Shown here: positions 26,237-36,131 of the stretch, one piece after another
Layout of the letters: each line of letters begins with the position of its first letter
Position numbering within the stretch: position 1 is the stretch's first letter
Assembly (NCBI RefSeq): GCF_000243135.2
Contig: NC_019903.1
Coordinates: forward strand, 2,766,001 to 2,830,000
Origin: Desulfitobacterium dichloroeliminans LMG P-21439
GTDB lineage: Bacteria; Bacillota; Desulfitobacteriia; Desulfitobacteriales; Desulfitobacteriaceae
DNA length: 64,000 bases
Direction of reading: 5' to 3'
Translations under genes and position numbers: made by a program
Notes under the pieces: generated by a model
Database searches by the model: none
What the model was told of the DNA's origin: nothing
What the model saw: only the letters and a program-made list of their open reading frames with translations

Positions 26237-27844
26237 ATGAATTTCGATCCCTTGTACTACCCTTATGCTTCAAAACGATTACTTAATTATGCTAGCCGTG
26301 GGATGGTAGCAACCTCCCAGACTCTAGCCGCTCAGGCGGGCTTGGACATCCTCAAGAAAGGAGGAAATGCCATCGACGCGGCTATTGCTACCGCCGCTTG
26401 TCTGACCGTTGTGGAGCCCACCTCTAATGGTATTGGTGGCGATGCTTTTGCTTTAGTCTGGACCAAAGGACAACTGCACGGACTTAACGCCAGCGGTACA
26501 GCACCGGCTTCCCTCTCGGGCCAGGCTTTAATAAAAAAGGGCTACAACGAAATGCCGCAATACGGCTGGATTCCCGTGACGGTACCGGGTGCACCTTCTG
26601 CTTGGGCTGCCTTAGCAGAGCGTTTTGGCCGACTACCTTTAACCGAGACTCTAAAGCCTGCCATCGAATATGCAGAACAAGGCTACCCCGTATCCCCGAT
26701 TCTCGGGCACAATTGGCAGATAGCCTATGAAAAACTTTCCCAAGATCTTAAGGGCGAGGAATACGCCTCCTGGTTTGAAACCTTTGCTCCCCAAGGGCGG
26801 GCTCCCTTGATCGGGGAAATATGGCGTTCCCCTGATCATGCTCAGACCTTAACGAAAATTGCTGAAAGCAATGCCCAATCCTTTTACAAGGGAGAACTGG
26901 CCGAAAAGATCGACGCCTTCTCGCAAAAGTATGGCGGCTATCTTCGCAAAGCGGACTTAGAGGAATACCAACCCTTATCGGTCGATCCTATCCATATCAA
27001 TTATCGGGGTTATGATGTCTGGGAGATTCCCCCCAACGGCCATGGTCTAGTGGCTCTTATGGCACTGAACATCCTTAAAGGCTTTGATTTCACCGACAAG
27101 GACTGTATTGAAACCTACCACAAGCAGATAGAGGCCATTAAACTGGCTTATGTGGACGGACGCAAATATATCGCTGATCCACGGGATATGGAAGTTAAGG
27201 TACATGATCTGCTTTCCGAAGGATATGCTCTGGAACGCCGTAAGCTTATCGGTAAAACAGCGCTTCTCCCTGAACCGGGTACTCCTCCCAAAGGAGGAAC
27301 GGTCTATTTGGCTACCGCTGATAACGAAGGCAATATGGTTTCCATGATTCAGAGCAACTATATGGACTTTGGTTCAGGTCTAGTGGTTCCCGGAACGGGC
27401 ATCAGCCTGCATAATCGCGGCAATAATTTCTCCTTAGATCCTCAACATGTTAATTTCTTAGGTCCAAGGAAGCGTCCTTACCACACCATCATCCCTGGTT
27501 TTCTTACTAAAGCCGGGAAAGCGCTAGGACCCTTTGGGGTTATGGGAGGCTTCATGCAGCCCCAAGGCCATGTTCAGGTTCTGATGAATGCTATTGACTT
27601 CAATCTAAATCCCCAAGCGGCTTTAGATGCTCCCCGTTTTCTTTGGAATAAAGATCGCCATGTTCAAGTAGAGCGCTCCTTCCCCCATCATATCGCCGAT
27701 GCTTTATGCCGCATGGGCCATGATATCGAATGGAGTGGCAATACCGGACTTTTTGGACGAGGGCAGATTGTGTGGCGCAATGAAAATGATGTGTTAATGG
27801 GCGCCACCGAACAGCGAACCGATGGCGTCGTAGCCACTTGGTAA
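26237..27844 (+). CDS. ggt: Gamma-glutamyltransferase-family protein, cytoplasmic form
   Basis: Ntn-hydrolase of the gamma-glutamyltranspeptidase family, 535 residues. The large-subunit N-terminus shows GNAIDAAIATAACLTVVEP and GIGGDAF. The autoprocessing/catalytic threonine is T355 in GGTVYLATADNEGN, followed by GSGLVVPGTGISLHNRG. There is no signal peptide: the chain begins with a soluble MNFDPLYYPYASKR. Most characterised GGTs are exported, so this member may act on intracellular glutathione-like or other amide substrates; the exact reaction is not determined by sequence. GAGGAGG precedes the ATG. Confidence 0.88.
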   Translation: MNFDPLYYPYASKRLLNYASRGMVATSQTLAAQAGLDILKKGGNAIDAAIATAACLTVVEPTSNGIGGDAFALVWTKGQLHGLNASGTAPASLSGQALIKKGYNEMPQYGWIPVTVPGAPSAWAALAERFGRLPLTETLKPAIEYAEQGYPVSPILGHNWQIAYEKLSQDLKGEEYASWFETFAPQGRAPLIGEIWRSPDHAQTLTKIAESNAQSFYKGELAEKIDAFSQKYGGYLRKADLEEYQPLSVDPIHINYRGYDVWEIPPNGHGLVALMALNILKGFDFTDKDCIETYHKQIEAIKLAYVDGRKYIADPRDMEVKVHDLLSEGYALERRKLIGKTALLPEPGTPPKGGTVYLATADNEGNMVSMIQSNYMDFGSGLVVPGTGISLHNRGNNFSLDPQHVNFLGPRKRPYHTIIPGFLTKAGKALGPFGVMGGFMQPQGHVQVLMNAIDFNLNPQAALDAPRFLWNKDRHVQVERSFPHHIADALCRMGHDIEWSGNTGLFGRGQIVWRNENDVLMGATEQRTDGVVATW

Positions 27845-27918
27845 ATCCGCACCGGTTGGACCAGCGTAAGCCAAAGCTCACTGGACAATAAAGAACGATA
27901 AGGCTAAAAGTTTCAAAT

Positions 27919-27954
27919 TAAAAAAGTGTGGATCTTCAAGATCCACACTTTTTT
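27919..27954. terminator. Bidirectional terminator between ggt and metK
   Basis: A near-perfect palindrome AAAAAAGTGTGGATCTT-CA-AGATCCACACTTTTTT serves the plus-strand ggt and the converging minus-strand metK operon. Confidence 0.93.
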
Positions 27955-28036
27955 CACGCAGAAGAAGGCCGCTGCCCGTATATACTCTTCATTATTAGCT
28001 CGACTTCCATATCTAAGTAATAATGTCATTGTGCAT

Positions 28037-29230
28037 TTACTGTAATCCAGCTTGTTCCCTTAGGGTTGCTGCCTTATCGGTCTTTTCCCAAGGGAGATCG
28101 AGGTCATTGCGACCAAAATGCCCATAGGCTGCCGTCTGACGATAGATGGGACGACGAAGATCCAAGGTCTTGATGATTCCTGCTGGACGCAAATCGAAGT
28201 TGGCAAGAATCAATTCAACAATTTTATCTTCGGCAATCTTGGCTGTTCCAAAGGTCTCCACGTTGACAGAGACAGGATGAGCCACCCCAATAGCGTAGGC
28301 GATTTGAATTTCGCAGCGATCAGCTAAACCGGCTGCCACGACATTTTTAGCGACATAACGAGCAGCATAAGCAGCGGAACGGTCAACCTTTGTAGGATCT
28401 TTACCAGAGAAGGCACCGCCCCCATGACGAGCCATACCACCATAGGTATCGACGATGATCTTGCGCCCGGTTAAGCCGGCATCCCCTTGGGGACCACCAA
28501 TCACAAAGCGACCCGTGGGGTTAATGAAATATCGGGTCTTTTCATCCAGCAGTTCCGAAGGGACTACCGGGAACACCACATGCTCCAGAAGGTCACGGCG
28601 GATTCGCTCTTGAGATGATTCCGGATGATGCTGTGTGGAAATAACAATGGTATCAATTCGTACCGGCCGATTACCCTCATATTCGACGGTAACTTGGGTC
28701 TTGCCATCCGGACGAAGATAGTCTAAAAGATCGGTCTTGCGAACTTCACTTAAACGACGTGCTAAGCGATGGGCCAAATCAATAGGAAGGGGCATATAGC
28801 TATCCGTTTCGTTGGTGGCGTAGCCAAACATCATACCTTGGTCACCGGCACCAATGGCTTCGATAGCCTCGTCCGACATCTCACCGTTTTTGGCTTCCAG
28901 AGCTTTGTCAACCCCTAAGGCGATATCCGCCGATTGCTCACCGATGGAAGTGAGAACTGCGCAGGTATCAGCATCAAAGCCAAATTTGGCACGGGTATAA
29001 CCAATCTCGCGAATGGTCTGCCTAACCGTGCTGGGGATATCCACATAGCAATTGGTCGTAATTTCACCACTTACTAAGACCAATCCTGTGGTCACTGAGG
29101 TTTCACAGGCTACCCGAGCATTGGGGTCTTTGGCGAAGATCGCATCTAAAATCGCATCGGATATTTGGTCACAGATTTTATCGGGATGTCCTTCCGTTAC
29201 AGACTCGGAAGTAAACAATTTCTTTACCAT
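28037..29230 (-). CDS. metK: S-adenosylmethionine synthetase
   Basis: Makes S-adenosylmethionine from methionine and ATP. Motifs: [16 protein letters not shown] near the N-terminus, [12 protein letters not shown], and the phosphate loop [18 protein letters not shown]. Start at ATG 29230 (397 residues) with GGAG 8 nt before it; a GTG three codons upstream overlapping the coaBC stop is also in frame. It is the last gene of the yicC-to-metK operon. No SAM riboswitch is visible, consistent with its position inside an operon. Confidence 0.96.
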   Translation of the reverse strand: MVKKLFTSESVTEGHPDKICDQISDAILDAIFAKDPNARVACETSVTTGLVLVSGEITTNCYVDIPSTVRQTIREIGYTRAKFGFDADTCAVLTSIGEQSADIALGVDKALEAKNGEMSDEAIEAIGAGDQGMMFGYATNETDSYMPLPIDLAHRLARRLSEVRKTDLLDYLRPDGKTQVTVEYEGNRPVRIDTIVISTQHHPESSQERIRRDLLEHVVFPVVPSELLDEKTRYFINPTGRFVIGGPQGDAGLTGRKIIVDTYGGMARHGGGAFSGKDPTKVDRSAAYAARYVAKNVVAAGLADRCEIQIAYAIGVAHPVSVNVETFGTAKIAEDKIVELILANFDLRPAGIIKTLDLRRPIYRQTAAYGHFGRNDLDLPWEKTDKAATLREQAGLQ

Positions 29231-29235
29231 ATCAA

Positions 29236-30438
29236 TCACTCCTTCTCCCTGAGTCGTTCAGCAATCTCTTGAACCAAGCGTCTGGCCACTTCCAGCTTTT
29301 TCATCTGGGGTAGATCTATTCTTGTCCCCTCGGGGAAAAGAAAACTGACAATATTCGTCGGGCTACCAAATCCGGCACCGGGTTGGGTGACGTCGTTGGC
29401 TACCAGCATATCTACATTTTTGCGCTGCATTTTGGCTTGAGCATGTTCATAAAGCTTCTCCGTCTCAGCGGCAAATCCCACCAAGAATTGTTGTTCTTTT
29501 TTCTCACCTAACTCTGCTAGGATATCAGGGTTAGGAACAAGCTCAAGAGTTCGGCTTGTCCCATCCTTCTTGATTTTTTGTTCAGCACTTGCTTTGGGAC
29601 GATAATCAGCAACTGCTGCTGCTTTGACCACAATATCCACATCCGTAAATTCACTCATGACTGCATCGTACATTTCTTGGGCTGTCATGATTGGAATTCG
29701 CCTTACGCCATAAGGAGTCGACAATTCGGTTGGAGCAGATATTAGGATTGTCTGCGCACCGGCCTCCCTTAATGCCTCAGCAACAGCAAAGCCCATTTTC
29801 CCCGAAGAACGATTGCCAAGGTAGCGAACAGGATCAAGGGGTTCTTGGGTTCCACCTGCAGTAACTAAAGCTTTTTTGCCCGCCAGTAGCCTTGAAACAG
29901 CAAAAAAACCTTGCAATGCTTCGACTAACTCCTGAGGCTCACTCATCCGACCATCCCCAGACGTGCCACAAGCCTGAAAACCAGTAGCCGGTCCTAGAAT
30001 GCGCACGGAATGTTGTTGTAGCTTCTGCAAGTTCTCCTGGGTCGACGGATGGTGATACATATTATGATTCATTGCAGGTGCCACGAAGATGGGTGCTCGA
30101 GTGGCTAGTAAAACTGTTGAAAGAAAATCATCAGCTATGCCCGCAGCCATTTTGGCTAATATATTAGCCGTAGCAGGAGCAACTAAAACTGCATCGACAG
30201 CTTCCGCTAAGGCAATATGCTCAACATTCCATACCTTGGGTTCTTCAAACATCTCCACATAGACTGGGTTAGCGGATAGGGTCCTTAGGGTCAAAGGGGC
30301 AATAAATTCTGTTGCCCCTTTGGTCATTGCCACATATACAGCTGCACCTTGCTTGCGAAGCCTACTGATGACATCTGCTGCCTTATAAGCAGCGATACCA
30401 CCGGTAACTCCGACCAAGATCTTCTTATCCCGCAGCAT
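29236..30438 (-). CDS. coaBC: Bifunctional phosphopantothenoylcysteine synthetase/decarboxylase
   Basis: Coenzyme A synthesis: joins cysteine to phosphopantothenate (CoaB, C-terminal half) and decarboxylates the product (CoaC, N-terminal half). The CoaC domain shows [19 protein letters not shown] (active-site asparagine) and [10 protein letters not shown] (flap cysteine). The CoaB domain starts near ~190 with [16 protein letters not shown] and has NRSSGKMG and [10 protein letters not shown]. Length 400 is normal. Its ATG touches the rpoZ stop (1-nt overlap). Confidence 0.96.
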   Translation of the reverse strand: MLRDKKILVGVTGGIAAYKAADVISRLRKQGAAVYVAMTKGATEFIAPLTLRTLSANPVYVEMFEEPKVWNVEHIALAEAVDAVLVAPATANILAKMAAGIADDFLSTVLLATRAPIFVAPAMNHNMYHHPSTQENLQKLQQHSVRILGPATGFQACGTSGDGRMSEPQELVEALQGFFAVSRLLAGKKALVTAGGTQEPLDPVRYLGNRSSGKMGFAVAEALREAGAQTILISAPTELSTPYGVRRIPIMTAQEMYDAVMSEFTDVDIVVKAAAVADYRPKASAEQKIKKDGTSRTLELVPNPDILAELGEKKEQQFLVGFAAETEKLYEHAQAKMQRKNVDMLVANDVTQPGAGFGSPTNIVSFLFPEGTRIDLPQMKKLEVARRLVQEIAERLREKE

Positions 30439-30644
30439 TATTTGATTCCCTCAGTGGTCAATTCAAAATGATATTTCCCCTTGGCAATTTCTTCGAAAGC
30501 AATGCTGACCGGCTTTTCTCCCGGATGGTTTGCTTCGAATTCCGGTTCTTCCATCAGGTTACGAGCTCTCTTAGCTGCTGCCAATACCAGTGTATACTTA
30601 CTATCCACTTTACTGAGCAGAATATCGAGGGAAGGTTGTTTCAT
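30438..30644 (-). CDS. rpoZ: RNA polymerase omega subunit
   Basis: 68-residue omega subunit, which helps beta-prime assembly. [24 protein letters not shown] is the conserved N-terminal segment and [15 protein letters not shown] the C-terminal one. It is set between gmk and coaBC, the standard Firmicute order. Confidence 0.93.
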   Translation of the reverse strand: MKQPSLDILLSKVDSKYTLVLAAAKRARNLMEEPEFEANHPGEKPVSIAFEEIAKGKYHFELTTEGIK

Positions 30645-30646
30645 GT

Positions 30647-31252
30647 TTACACCCCCTGAAATACATATGGTTTTCTTTTAACACGACATTTTTCGGCAAC
30701 GAGTATGCTTTTTAGCTTATCCACTGCGGCAGGAATTTCATCATTGATGACCACATAGTCATACTCACTAACATATTCCAGTTCACGAGCTGCAGTTTTT
30801 AGTCTCTTTTGGATGATTTCCTCAGATTCGGTTCCACGCTTATGGATGCGTTGTGCAAGTTCATCCATGGACGGCGGAACAACAAAAATAAACACCCCTT
30901 GGGAGAAGCCCTTCTTGACTTGTAAAGCTCCTTGAATTTCAATCTCGAGAATGACATCGTTGCCTGCCTGAATGGCTTGTTCCACTGCAAACTTTGGAGT
31001 CCCGTAGAAGTTCCCACAAAACTCCGCCCACTCCAAAAGTTGATCCTGCTCGATCATGGTTTGAAATTCTTCCCGGCTACGGAAGTAATAATGCAATCCA
31101 TCTACTTCACCCGGACGAGGCTGGCGCGTCGTCGCCGACACGGAATACTTTACCTGAGGCATTTGTCTCAACAGTTCCTGGCAAAGGGTTCCTTTACCCG
31201 CCCCAGAAGGACCGGATAGAACAATCAACAATCCATGATTCTGTTCCACCAT
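30647..31252 (-). CDS. gmk: Guanylate kinase
   Basis: Phosphorylates GMP to GDP. P-loop [11 protein letters not shown] near residues 12-22, [19 protein letters not shown] (GMP site) and [14 protein letters not shown] (Walker B region); 201 residues. It follows remA by ~10 nt and precedes rpoZ, as in Bacillus. Confidence 0.97.
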   Translation of the reverse strand: MVEQNHGLLIVLSGPSGAGKGTLCQELLRQMPQVKYSVSATTRQPRPGEVDGLHYYFRSREEFQTMIEQDQLLEWAEFCGNFYGTPKFAVEQAIQAGNDVILEIEIQGALQVKKGFSQGVFIFVVPPSMDELAQRIHKRGTESEEIIQKRLKTAARELEYVSEYDYVVINDEIPAAVDKLKSILVAEKCRVKRKPYVFQGV

Positions 31253-31261
31253 GTCTCCCCC

Positions 31262-31552
31262 TTAATCCGCTGGGTCTTCTGTAGTGTTGTTAGCTTCTTT
31301 TGCAGTTAAGCGATGGGCTACAGTTTCTGGTTGAACAGCGGACAGAATGACATGATGACTATCGCAGATAATAACGGCACGTGTTCTGCGACCATAGGTG
31401 GCATCAATCAGCATCCCTGCATCTCGTGCTTCCTGGATAATCCGCTTAATGGGAGCGGACTCCGGGCTGACAATGGAGATGATGCGATTAGCCGAGACGA
31501 TATTGCCAAACCCAATATTAATTAATTTAATGTCCAAAACTTTACCCTCCAA
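31262..31552 (-). CDS. remA: RemA-like extracellular matrix regulator (DUF370)
   Basis: 96-residue RemA/YlzA-type protein: [29 protein letters not shown], then [28 protein letters not shown]. RemA of Bacillus subtilis is a ring-forming DNA-binding activator of matrix genes; here only the family is certain. It has a longer C-terminal tail than the Bacillus form. It is placed between yicC and gmk, the conserved context. Confidence 0.92.
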   Translation of the reverse strand: MEGKVLDIKLINIGFGNIVSANRIISIVSPESAPIKRIIQEARDAGMLIDATYGRRTRAVIICDSHHVILSAVQPETVAHRLTAKEANNTTEDPAD

Positions 31553-32434
31553 TTATTCTAGATTCTGAACTTGTTCTCTGATTTTCTCTAATTCGCTTTT
31601 CATCTGAACAACATGCTGTGTAATACTGATATTATTAGCCTTCGAGCCAATGGTGTTAATCTCCCGATTCATCTCTTGAACCAGAAAATCAAGCTTGCGC
31701 CCGACGGGTTCAGAACTATTAAGAGCTTCTTGGCATTGATCCATATGACTTTGCAAGCGAACCAATTCTTCAGTAATCGATGCCCGATCTGCAAAAAAAG
31801 CCACTTCGTTAGCCAGGCGAGCTTCATCGAGAATAGCCTTATCCCCCAGAAGAACCTCAATCCTTTCCTGTAAGCGGATTTGGTAATCTGCCACGATGCT
31901 ATCGGTATATCCGGCTATCTCATCTTTGGCAGTCCTTATGGTATGTAAGCGTTCTAAAAGGTCTTCTGCTAAGCGCCCGCCTTCCACCTGCCGCATGGCG
32001 ATGAATCCAGCTAAGGCTTCAGAGACAGCAAGGCCCAAAGGTTCCCAGATTAATTCGAGATCAATTTCCGCATCCTCCACCGAAAAAATCTCCGGCAAAG
32101 CCGCTAAGCGATAAATATCTGTCTCATAGGTCGTATTTAGGGCTGTAGCTAGTTCCTTCAAGGTTTTATCATACGATAGGGCTAAATCTTTGTCAACCTT
32201 CACCAATCTCTTTTTCTCTTCTGTTTCCTTAACATTAACAAAGACATCAATACGTCCTCGGTTAATTTTTGCTTGCAGGATTTTCCGTATTCTATCTTCT
32301 AAACTATTCAGATGGCGGGGCATCCGTACTGCTGTTTCAAAGAACCGGTGATTGACTGCTTTTAATTCGATGGTGAACTGATAGCCGTGGCCAGAGGCTT
32401 CCCCTCTACCAAATCCTGTCATGCTATTTGCCAT
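31553..32434 (-). CDS. yicC: YicC/YloC family endoribonuclease-like protein
   Basis: 293-residue YicC-family protein, recognised by the N-terminal SMTGFGRG motif, ELKAVNHRFFE, and the C-terminal KLDFLVQEMNREINTIGSKANN segment (DUF1732). YicC and YloC relatives have been reported as RNases; substrate here is unknown. It is first in the yicC-remA-gmk-rpoZ-coaBC-metK operon with a clear promoter upstream. Confidence 0.93.
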   Translation of the reverse strand: MANSMTGFGRGEASGHGYQFTIELKAVNHRFFETAVRMPRHLNSLEDRIRKILQAKINRGRIDVFVNVKETEEKKRLVKVDKDLALSYDKTLKELATALNTTYETDIYRLAALPEIFSVEDAEIDLELIWEPLGLAVSEALAGFIAMRQVEGGRLAEDLLERLHTIRTAKDEIAGYTDSIVADYQIRLQERIEVLLGDKAILDEARLANEVAFFADRASITEELVRLQSHMDQCQEALNSSEPVGRKLDFLVQEMNREINTIGSKANNISITQHVVQMKSELEKIREQVQNLE

Positions 32435-32466
32435 GTCTAGCCCAACTTTCTCTAACCTTTTATTCT

Positions 32467-32495
32467 ATTATAGCTAGTGGAGTTCGAAAAAACAA
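32467..32495 (-). promoter_or_regulatory. Sigma-A promoter of the yicC-metK operon
   Basis: Minus strand TTGTTT (32490-32495), 17-nt spacer, TATAAT (32467-32472), ~33 nt before the yicC start. Confidence 0.72.
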
Positions 32496-32513
32496 TTTAT
32501 GAGCACTTCTTAT

Positions 32514-32801
32514 TCATTGATGCAATCTACGCAACCGAAAAGGCCTAGAAAAGAAAAGGAACCCACCTAGGGCTCCTCGATTAATGGATGGTGCATTAGC
32601 AAAAAAATATTCAAATACTTTTACTATTGTGGCAAAGGGCATTGTAATATCCTGGAAATTCGCTGGGCTGAGAGAAATGATTTCTGTGAGTATTTTATGA
32701 AGATCTTGACTTATTCCTTCGAGGGTCTGATCAAAGAGGTCAAACTTGTCTACATAATGCAAATAAAAGGTGCTGCGAATTGCAGCTTTTGTTCGGATCA
32801 C
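32514..32801 (-). pseudogene. Decayed TetR-family regulator lacking its helix-turn-helix
   Basis: The frame reads VIRTKAAI and then directly RSTFYLHYVDKFDLFDQTLEGI. In TetR regulators the first block begins helix 1 and the second is the end of the HTH and start of helix 4, normally separated by ~25-30 residues. The join therefore looks like an in-frame deletion of the DNA-recognition helix. The C-terminal part (VKVFEYFFANAP...) resembles a TetR C-terminal domain but ends early in an arginine-rich tail (FRLRRLHQ), suggesting a further frameshift or truncation. A stop lies four codons upstream of the GTG at 32801. It faces the ABC exporter genes, the usual position of their repressor. Confidence 0.7.
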
Positions 32802-32953
32802 TCGTCGATTTGTTTATTGAAGGATAAATCCAGTTGAATTATAATCAAACTGGAGAAATAATCAACTCACTGTCTAAAAACTATTAGACTTAAGGGGGTG
32901 TCTTTACGAGAATTGTAATTCCTAAAGAGGGCAAACCTAAGCATTCTCTTAAT

Positions 32954-33688
32954 ATGGAATATCCTCATTGCATCGTTGTCCGCAGAGTAAACAAATTCTT
33001 CGGCAAAAAACATGTTCTGAAGGATATTGATCTGGAGATTCCTTATGGTCATATCTATGGCTTACTCGGGCCCTCTGGATGTGGAAAAACGACAGTAGTG
33101 AAGATAATCGCTGGGATTCTTGAAGCTACTTCCGGTGAAGCCTATGTCCTCAATGAAGCGATGCCGAAGCTGAGCCTAATGACGAAAATTGGCTATATGG
33201 CTCAGTCCGATGCTTTATATACTTCTCTGACCGCTGCGGAGAACCTGCATTTTTTCGGGGCAATTTACGGCATGAGTAAATCTGACATTAAGAGAAAGTC
33301 AGCGGAGGTTATGGACTTAGTCAATCTCTCCGCCGATCTCCATAAACCTGTCCAAGCGTTTTCTGGTGGGATGAAGCGACGGCTTTCCTTAGCGATGGCC
33401 ATCTTGCATAGCCCTCCCGTATTGGTTTTAGATGAACCAACGGTCGGCATTGACCCGCTCTTGCGCAAAAACATCTGGCAGGAATTAAACAAATTTGCCG
33501 AACAGGGTACCACCATCCTGGTGACAACCCATGTCATGGATGAAGCAGACAAGTGCCATAACCTAGCCATGATGAGGAATGGCCGGCTCATTGCCAAAGG
33601 GACCTCCCAGGAACTACAGGCGCATATCGGTGTGAACAGTCTCGAGGAAGCTTTCATTTATTACGGAGGGCAAGCAGATGAGAGTTAG
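32954..33688 (+). CDS. ABC transporter ATP-binding protein (ABC-2 exporter type)
   Basis: ATPase of an ABC exporter, 244 residues. Walker A GPSGCGKTT (~36-44), Q-loop MAQSDALYTSLT, signature FSGGMKRRLSLAMA, Walker B VLVLDEPTVGIDP, H-loop TTHVMDEAD. It overlaps the permease gene by 11 nt. The ATG at 32954 has no good ribosome site; a GAGGG lies 22 nt upstream, so the true start could be a rarer codon a little upstream. It is the first gene of a three-gene exporter unit divergent from a decayed TetR gene. Confidence 0.92.
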   Translation: MEYPHCIVVRRVNKFFGKKHVLKDIDLEIPYGHIYGLLGPSGCGKTTVVKIIAGILEATSGEAYVLNEAMPKLSLMTKIGYMAQSDALYTSLTAAENLHFFGAIYGMSKSDIKRKSAEVMDLVNLSADLHKPVQAFSGGMKRRLSLAMAILHSPPVLVLDEPTVGIDPLLRKNIWQELNKFAEQGTTILVTTHVMDEADKCHNLAMMRNGRLIAKGTSQELQAHIGVNSLEEAFIYYGGQADES

Positions 33689-34694
33689 AGCAATGGCCCT
33701 GCGAATCCTAAACCAGTTGCGACATGACCGGCGCACCTTGGCTCTCATGCTGGTCGCCCCGATTTTTCTGCTGACTCTAGTTTACTTCATCCTTGCCGAT
33801 TCAGTTCCTAATATAAAAGTCGCCGTCGTCAATGCCCCAGTTGGTTTCATTAATCGGCTCGAGGACTTGAATGTAAAGGCTTTACGCTATGACGAAATTA
33901 CCGCTCGCTTGGCCTTAGAGCAGGGAGACGTTATCGCTACCATTAGCATCAATAACGGTAAATCCTCTATTGAAGTAGACGGTAGTAACCCGGGCAAGGC
34001 CAAGGCTGCTTTAACGGCTATGGAACAAGCCAAGGTCAATACCCTTTATTCTAGGGCTGATCTGAAGTCTGATGTCAAATATGTCTATGGCAAAGAGGAT
34101 TTGCCCACCTTCGATAATTTCGGAGCGACCCTCATCGGCTTTATTATTTTCTTCTTTGTTTTTCTGGTCTCGGGGATTTCTTTTCTCCAAGAGAGAACCT
34201 CAGGGACCCTAGAGAAACTACTCTCTACCCCGGTTCGACGCTGGGAGATCGTGGTCGGCTATGTGCTAGGCTTCGGTGTCTTTACAGTTCTACAGTCTTT
34301 CCTAATTTCCTGGTATTGCGTATATGTGTTAAAAGTCATGATGATCGGTTCCTTTGTCCTGATACTCCTTATCACCTTACTTTCGGCTATCATCGCCCTT
34401 ACCCTGGGTATCTTAGCCTCCACCTTAGCCAATAACGAATTTCAAATGATTCAATTCATTCCTTTGATTATTGTTCCCCAAATCTTTTTCTCCGGTCTGT
34501 TTGACCTCCCCCCTGGGGTGGAGGCGGTGGGTATGGTTATGCCTTTATACTATATAGCCGATGCCTTGACAGAAGTGATGATCAGAGGAAGCGGTCTTAT
34601 GGCAATCGCCTGGGACTTAGGGGTTATCCTCGCGTGCTCGATACTTTTTATGGTTCTCAATACCATTCTCTTAAAGAAATACCGCCGGATCTAA
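33678..34694 (+). CDS. ABC-2 type exporter permease
   Basis: 338-residue membrane protein: one N-terminal helix (~20-40), an external loop of ~110 residues, then five helices in the C-terminal half, the standard ABC-2 topology. The segment SGTLEKLLSTPVRRWEIVVGYVLGF is typical of the DrrB/YhaP-like group. Substrate unknown; the context (HlyD-like adaptor, TetR remnant) suggests drug or lipid export. Confidence 0.9.
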   Translation: MRVRAMALRILNQLRHDRRTLALMLVAPIFLLTLVYFILADSVPNIKVAVVNAPVGFINRLEDLNVKALRYDEITARLALEQGDVIATISINNGKSSIEVDGSNPGKAKAALTAMEQAKVNTLYSRADLKSDVKYVYGKEDLPTFDNFGATLIGFIIFFFVFLVSGISFLQERTSGTLEKLLSTPVRRWEIVVGYVLGFGVFTVLQSFLISWYCVYVLKVMMIGSFVLILLITLLSAIIALTLGILASTLANNEFQMIQFIPLIIVPQIFFSGLFDLPPGVEAVGMVMPLYYIADALTEVMIRGSGLMAIAWDLGVILACSILFMVLNTILLKKYRRI

Positions 34695-34830
34695 TCGAAT
34701 CTTATTAGAGATTGTGTGTTTAAAATCTTAGTTGTCGCGGTTTCTTTACTTTAATGAAGTGTTCGTTGGGATAGTATCTTTACAACAAAACAAATTTTCG
34801 ATTCATAGCACTACGGGAGGAGACAAGGAC

Positions 34831-35817
34831 ATGAGGAGAATTCTTTGGGCAGTGGGGCTAAGTTGCCTGATTCTGGCAATGAGCGGCTGTTCTTCATCCG
34901 ACTTAGTATTTGAGGGAATCGTGGAGACGACAATCTATTCCCATTATAGCGAAGTCGCCGGGAAAATTACTCAGCTGTCCCCGGAGCTGGGACAAGGGGT
35001 CAAGGCTGGAGATTTGATAGCTGTAATCGATGACCGCAAGGAAAAGGATGCACTGAAGCAACTGGAGGCAACCTTAGCCAAGAAAAAAACGACTTTAGCT
35101 GAGCTGACCGCCAGTGTCGATTCTGAAGAAATCCAACAGAGCCGGAACAATGTCGCGCTGGCTGAAATCGCCTTGGCTAATGCCCAGTTATCCAGAGATC
35201 GCGTTCAGAAAGACTATGAAAACGTCCAAGCCTTGTGGAAAGGCGGTGCCCTGCCCCAAGCTGATCTGGATAAAGTCAAATACCAAGCGGATCTGGCGGA
35301 GACTGCGGTTTCTACTGCGACTTTACAAGCAGACAATGCCAGACAAAAACTGGCTCTTGTTGAAAAGGGAGCTCCTCAGGAAAAAATTGACTCCGCCCAA
35401 GCCGACATAGCCTTGACGGAGATTCAAATTCGCCAGACTCAAGAGAACCTAGCAAAATATAAGCTGACCGCTCTTCAGGACGGTACAATTATTAGCAAGA
35501 ACTATCTGTTGGGGAATATGGTCTCTCCCGGATATAATATTGCCGATATCGCTTCCGAGACCGAAAAGCATTTAGTCGTCTACATCCCTGAAGAACATCT
35601 GTCTAAGATCAGTTACGGTCAGGAGATGCTCATAAGGAACAGAACAGAAGAATACAAGGGAACGGTCATCTTTATTGATGTCGTCGCTCAATATTCACCC
35701 AAGGACCTGCAAACCTCGGCCAATAAGAATAAAGAAAGTATGAAAATAAAGGTCTCCCTTGCCGAGGATATTCCCTTGAAAATAGGGGAAAAAGCCGAAC
35801 TCATCCTTGCAAAATAG
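34831..35817 (+). CDS. HlyD-like periplasmic adaptor lipoprotein
   Basis: 328 residues. A signal peptide ends in a lipobox (LAMSGC), so the mature protein should be lipid-anchored at the outer face of the membrane. It then shows membrane-fusion-protein architecture: barrel-sandwich (VAGKITQLSPELGQGVKAGDLIAVID), two long coiled-coil helices (~80-190), and the return half (LTALQDGTIISKNYLLGNMVSPG). Start at ATG 34831 is fixed by GGGAGGAG 8 nt before it. It is third gene after ATPase and permease, the gene content of YbhG/FSR-like exporters, with the adaptor last. The 136 nt before it hold no recognised feature. Confidence 0.87.
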   Translation: MRRILWAVGLSCLILAMSGCSSSDLVFEGIVETTIYSHYSEVAGKITQLSPELGQGVKAGDLIAVIDDRKEKDALKQLEATLAKKKTTLAELTASVDSEEIQQSRNNVALAEIALANAQLSRDRVQKDYENVQALWKGGALPQADLDKVKYQADLAETAVSTATLQADNARQKLALVEKGAPQEKIDSAQADIALTEIQIRQTQENLAKYKLTALQDGTIISKNYLLGNMVSPGYNIADIASETEKHLVVYIPEEHLSKISYGQEMLIRNRTEEYKGTVIFIDVVAQYSPKDLQTSANKNKESMKIKVSLAEDIPLKIGEKAELILAK

Positions 35818-36024
35818 CTTCCTCAATCCAATAGTGTACCTCATCCTTGCGTCAAAAGAATTTTTATATAGGCTTAAAAAATCTTCTTTCATGTTTTCCC
35901 TCCACACTATAAGACGGTGGAAAGCCGTTTTTGTGACCAATTAGCTGAGATTTTCACGTGATTGCCATTTCTTTTTAGTGTTAGTTGTGTATCATCTAAC
36001 ATCGATATTGAGTACCCTATATAA

Positions 36025-36060
36025 ATATGGACTGCTTCAACTCAAGGAAGCAGTCCATAT
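36025..36060. terminator. 14-bp perfect hairpin between exporter operon and dapF
   Basis: ATATGGACTGCTTC / GAAGCAGTCCATAT with an 8-nt loop; plus-strand continuation CTGTTTTCT and minus-strand continuation TTTATATAG are both weak U-tracts. It probably serves both converging units. The rest of the 314-nt gap shows nothing else convincing. Confidence 0.65.
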
Positions 36061-36131
36061 CTGTTTTCTATGACTCAATAATTTAATTAGTAGCATTTAA
36101 TTCATTTGCCGGATTACTCTCGTGGCAGAAA

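Noticed and set aside
35695-35892. Minus-strand frame (MKEDFLSLYKN...) with a GGAGGG ribosome-like site
   Set aside because: Two-thirds of it is antisense to the end of the HlyD-like gene, the sequence has no recognisable domain, and no promoter was seen. The ribosome-like site is the only support.
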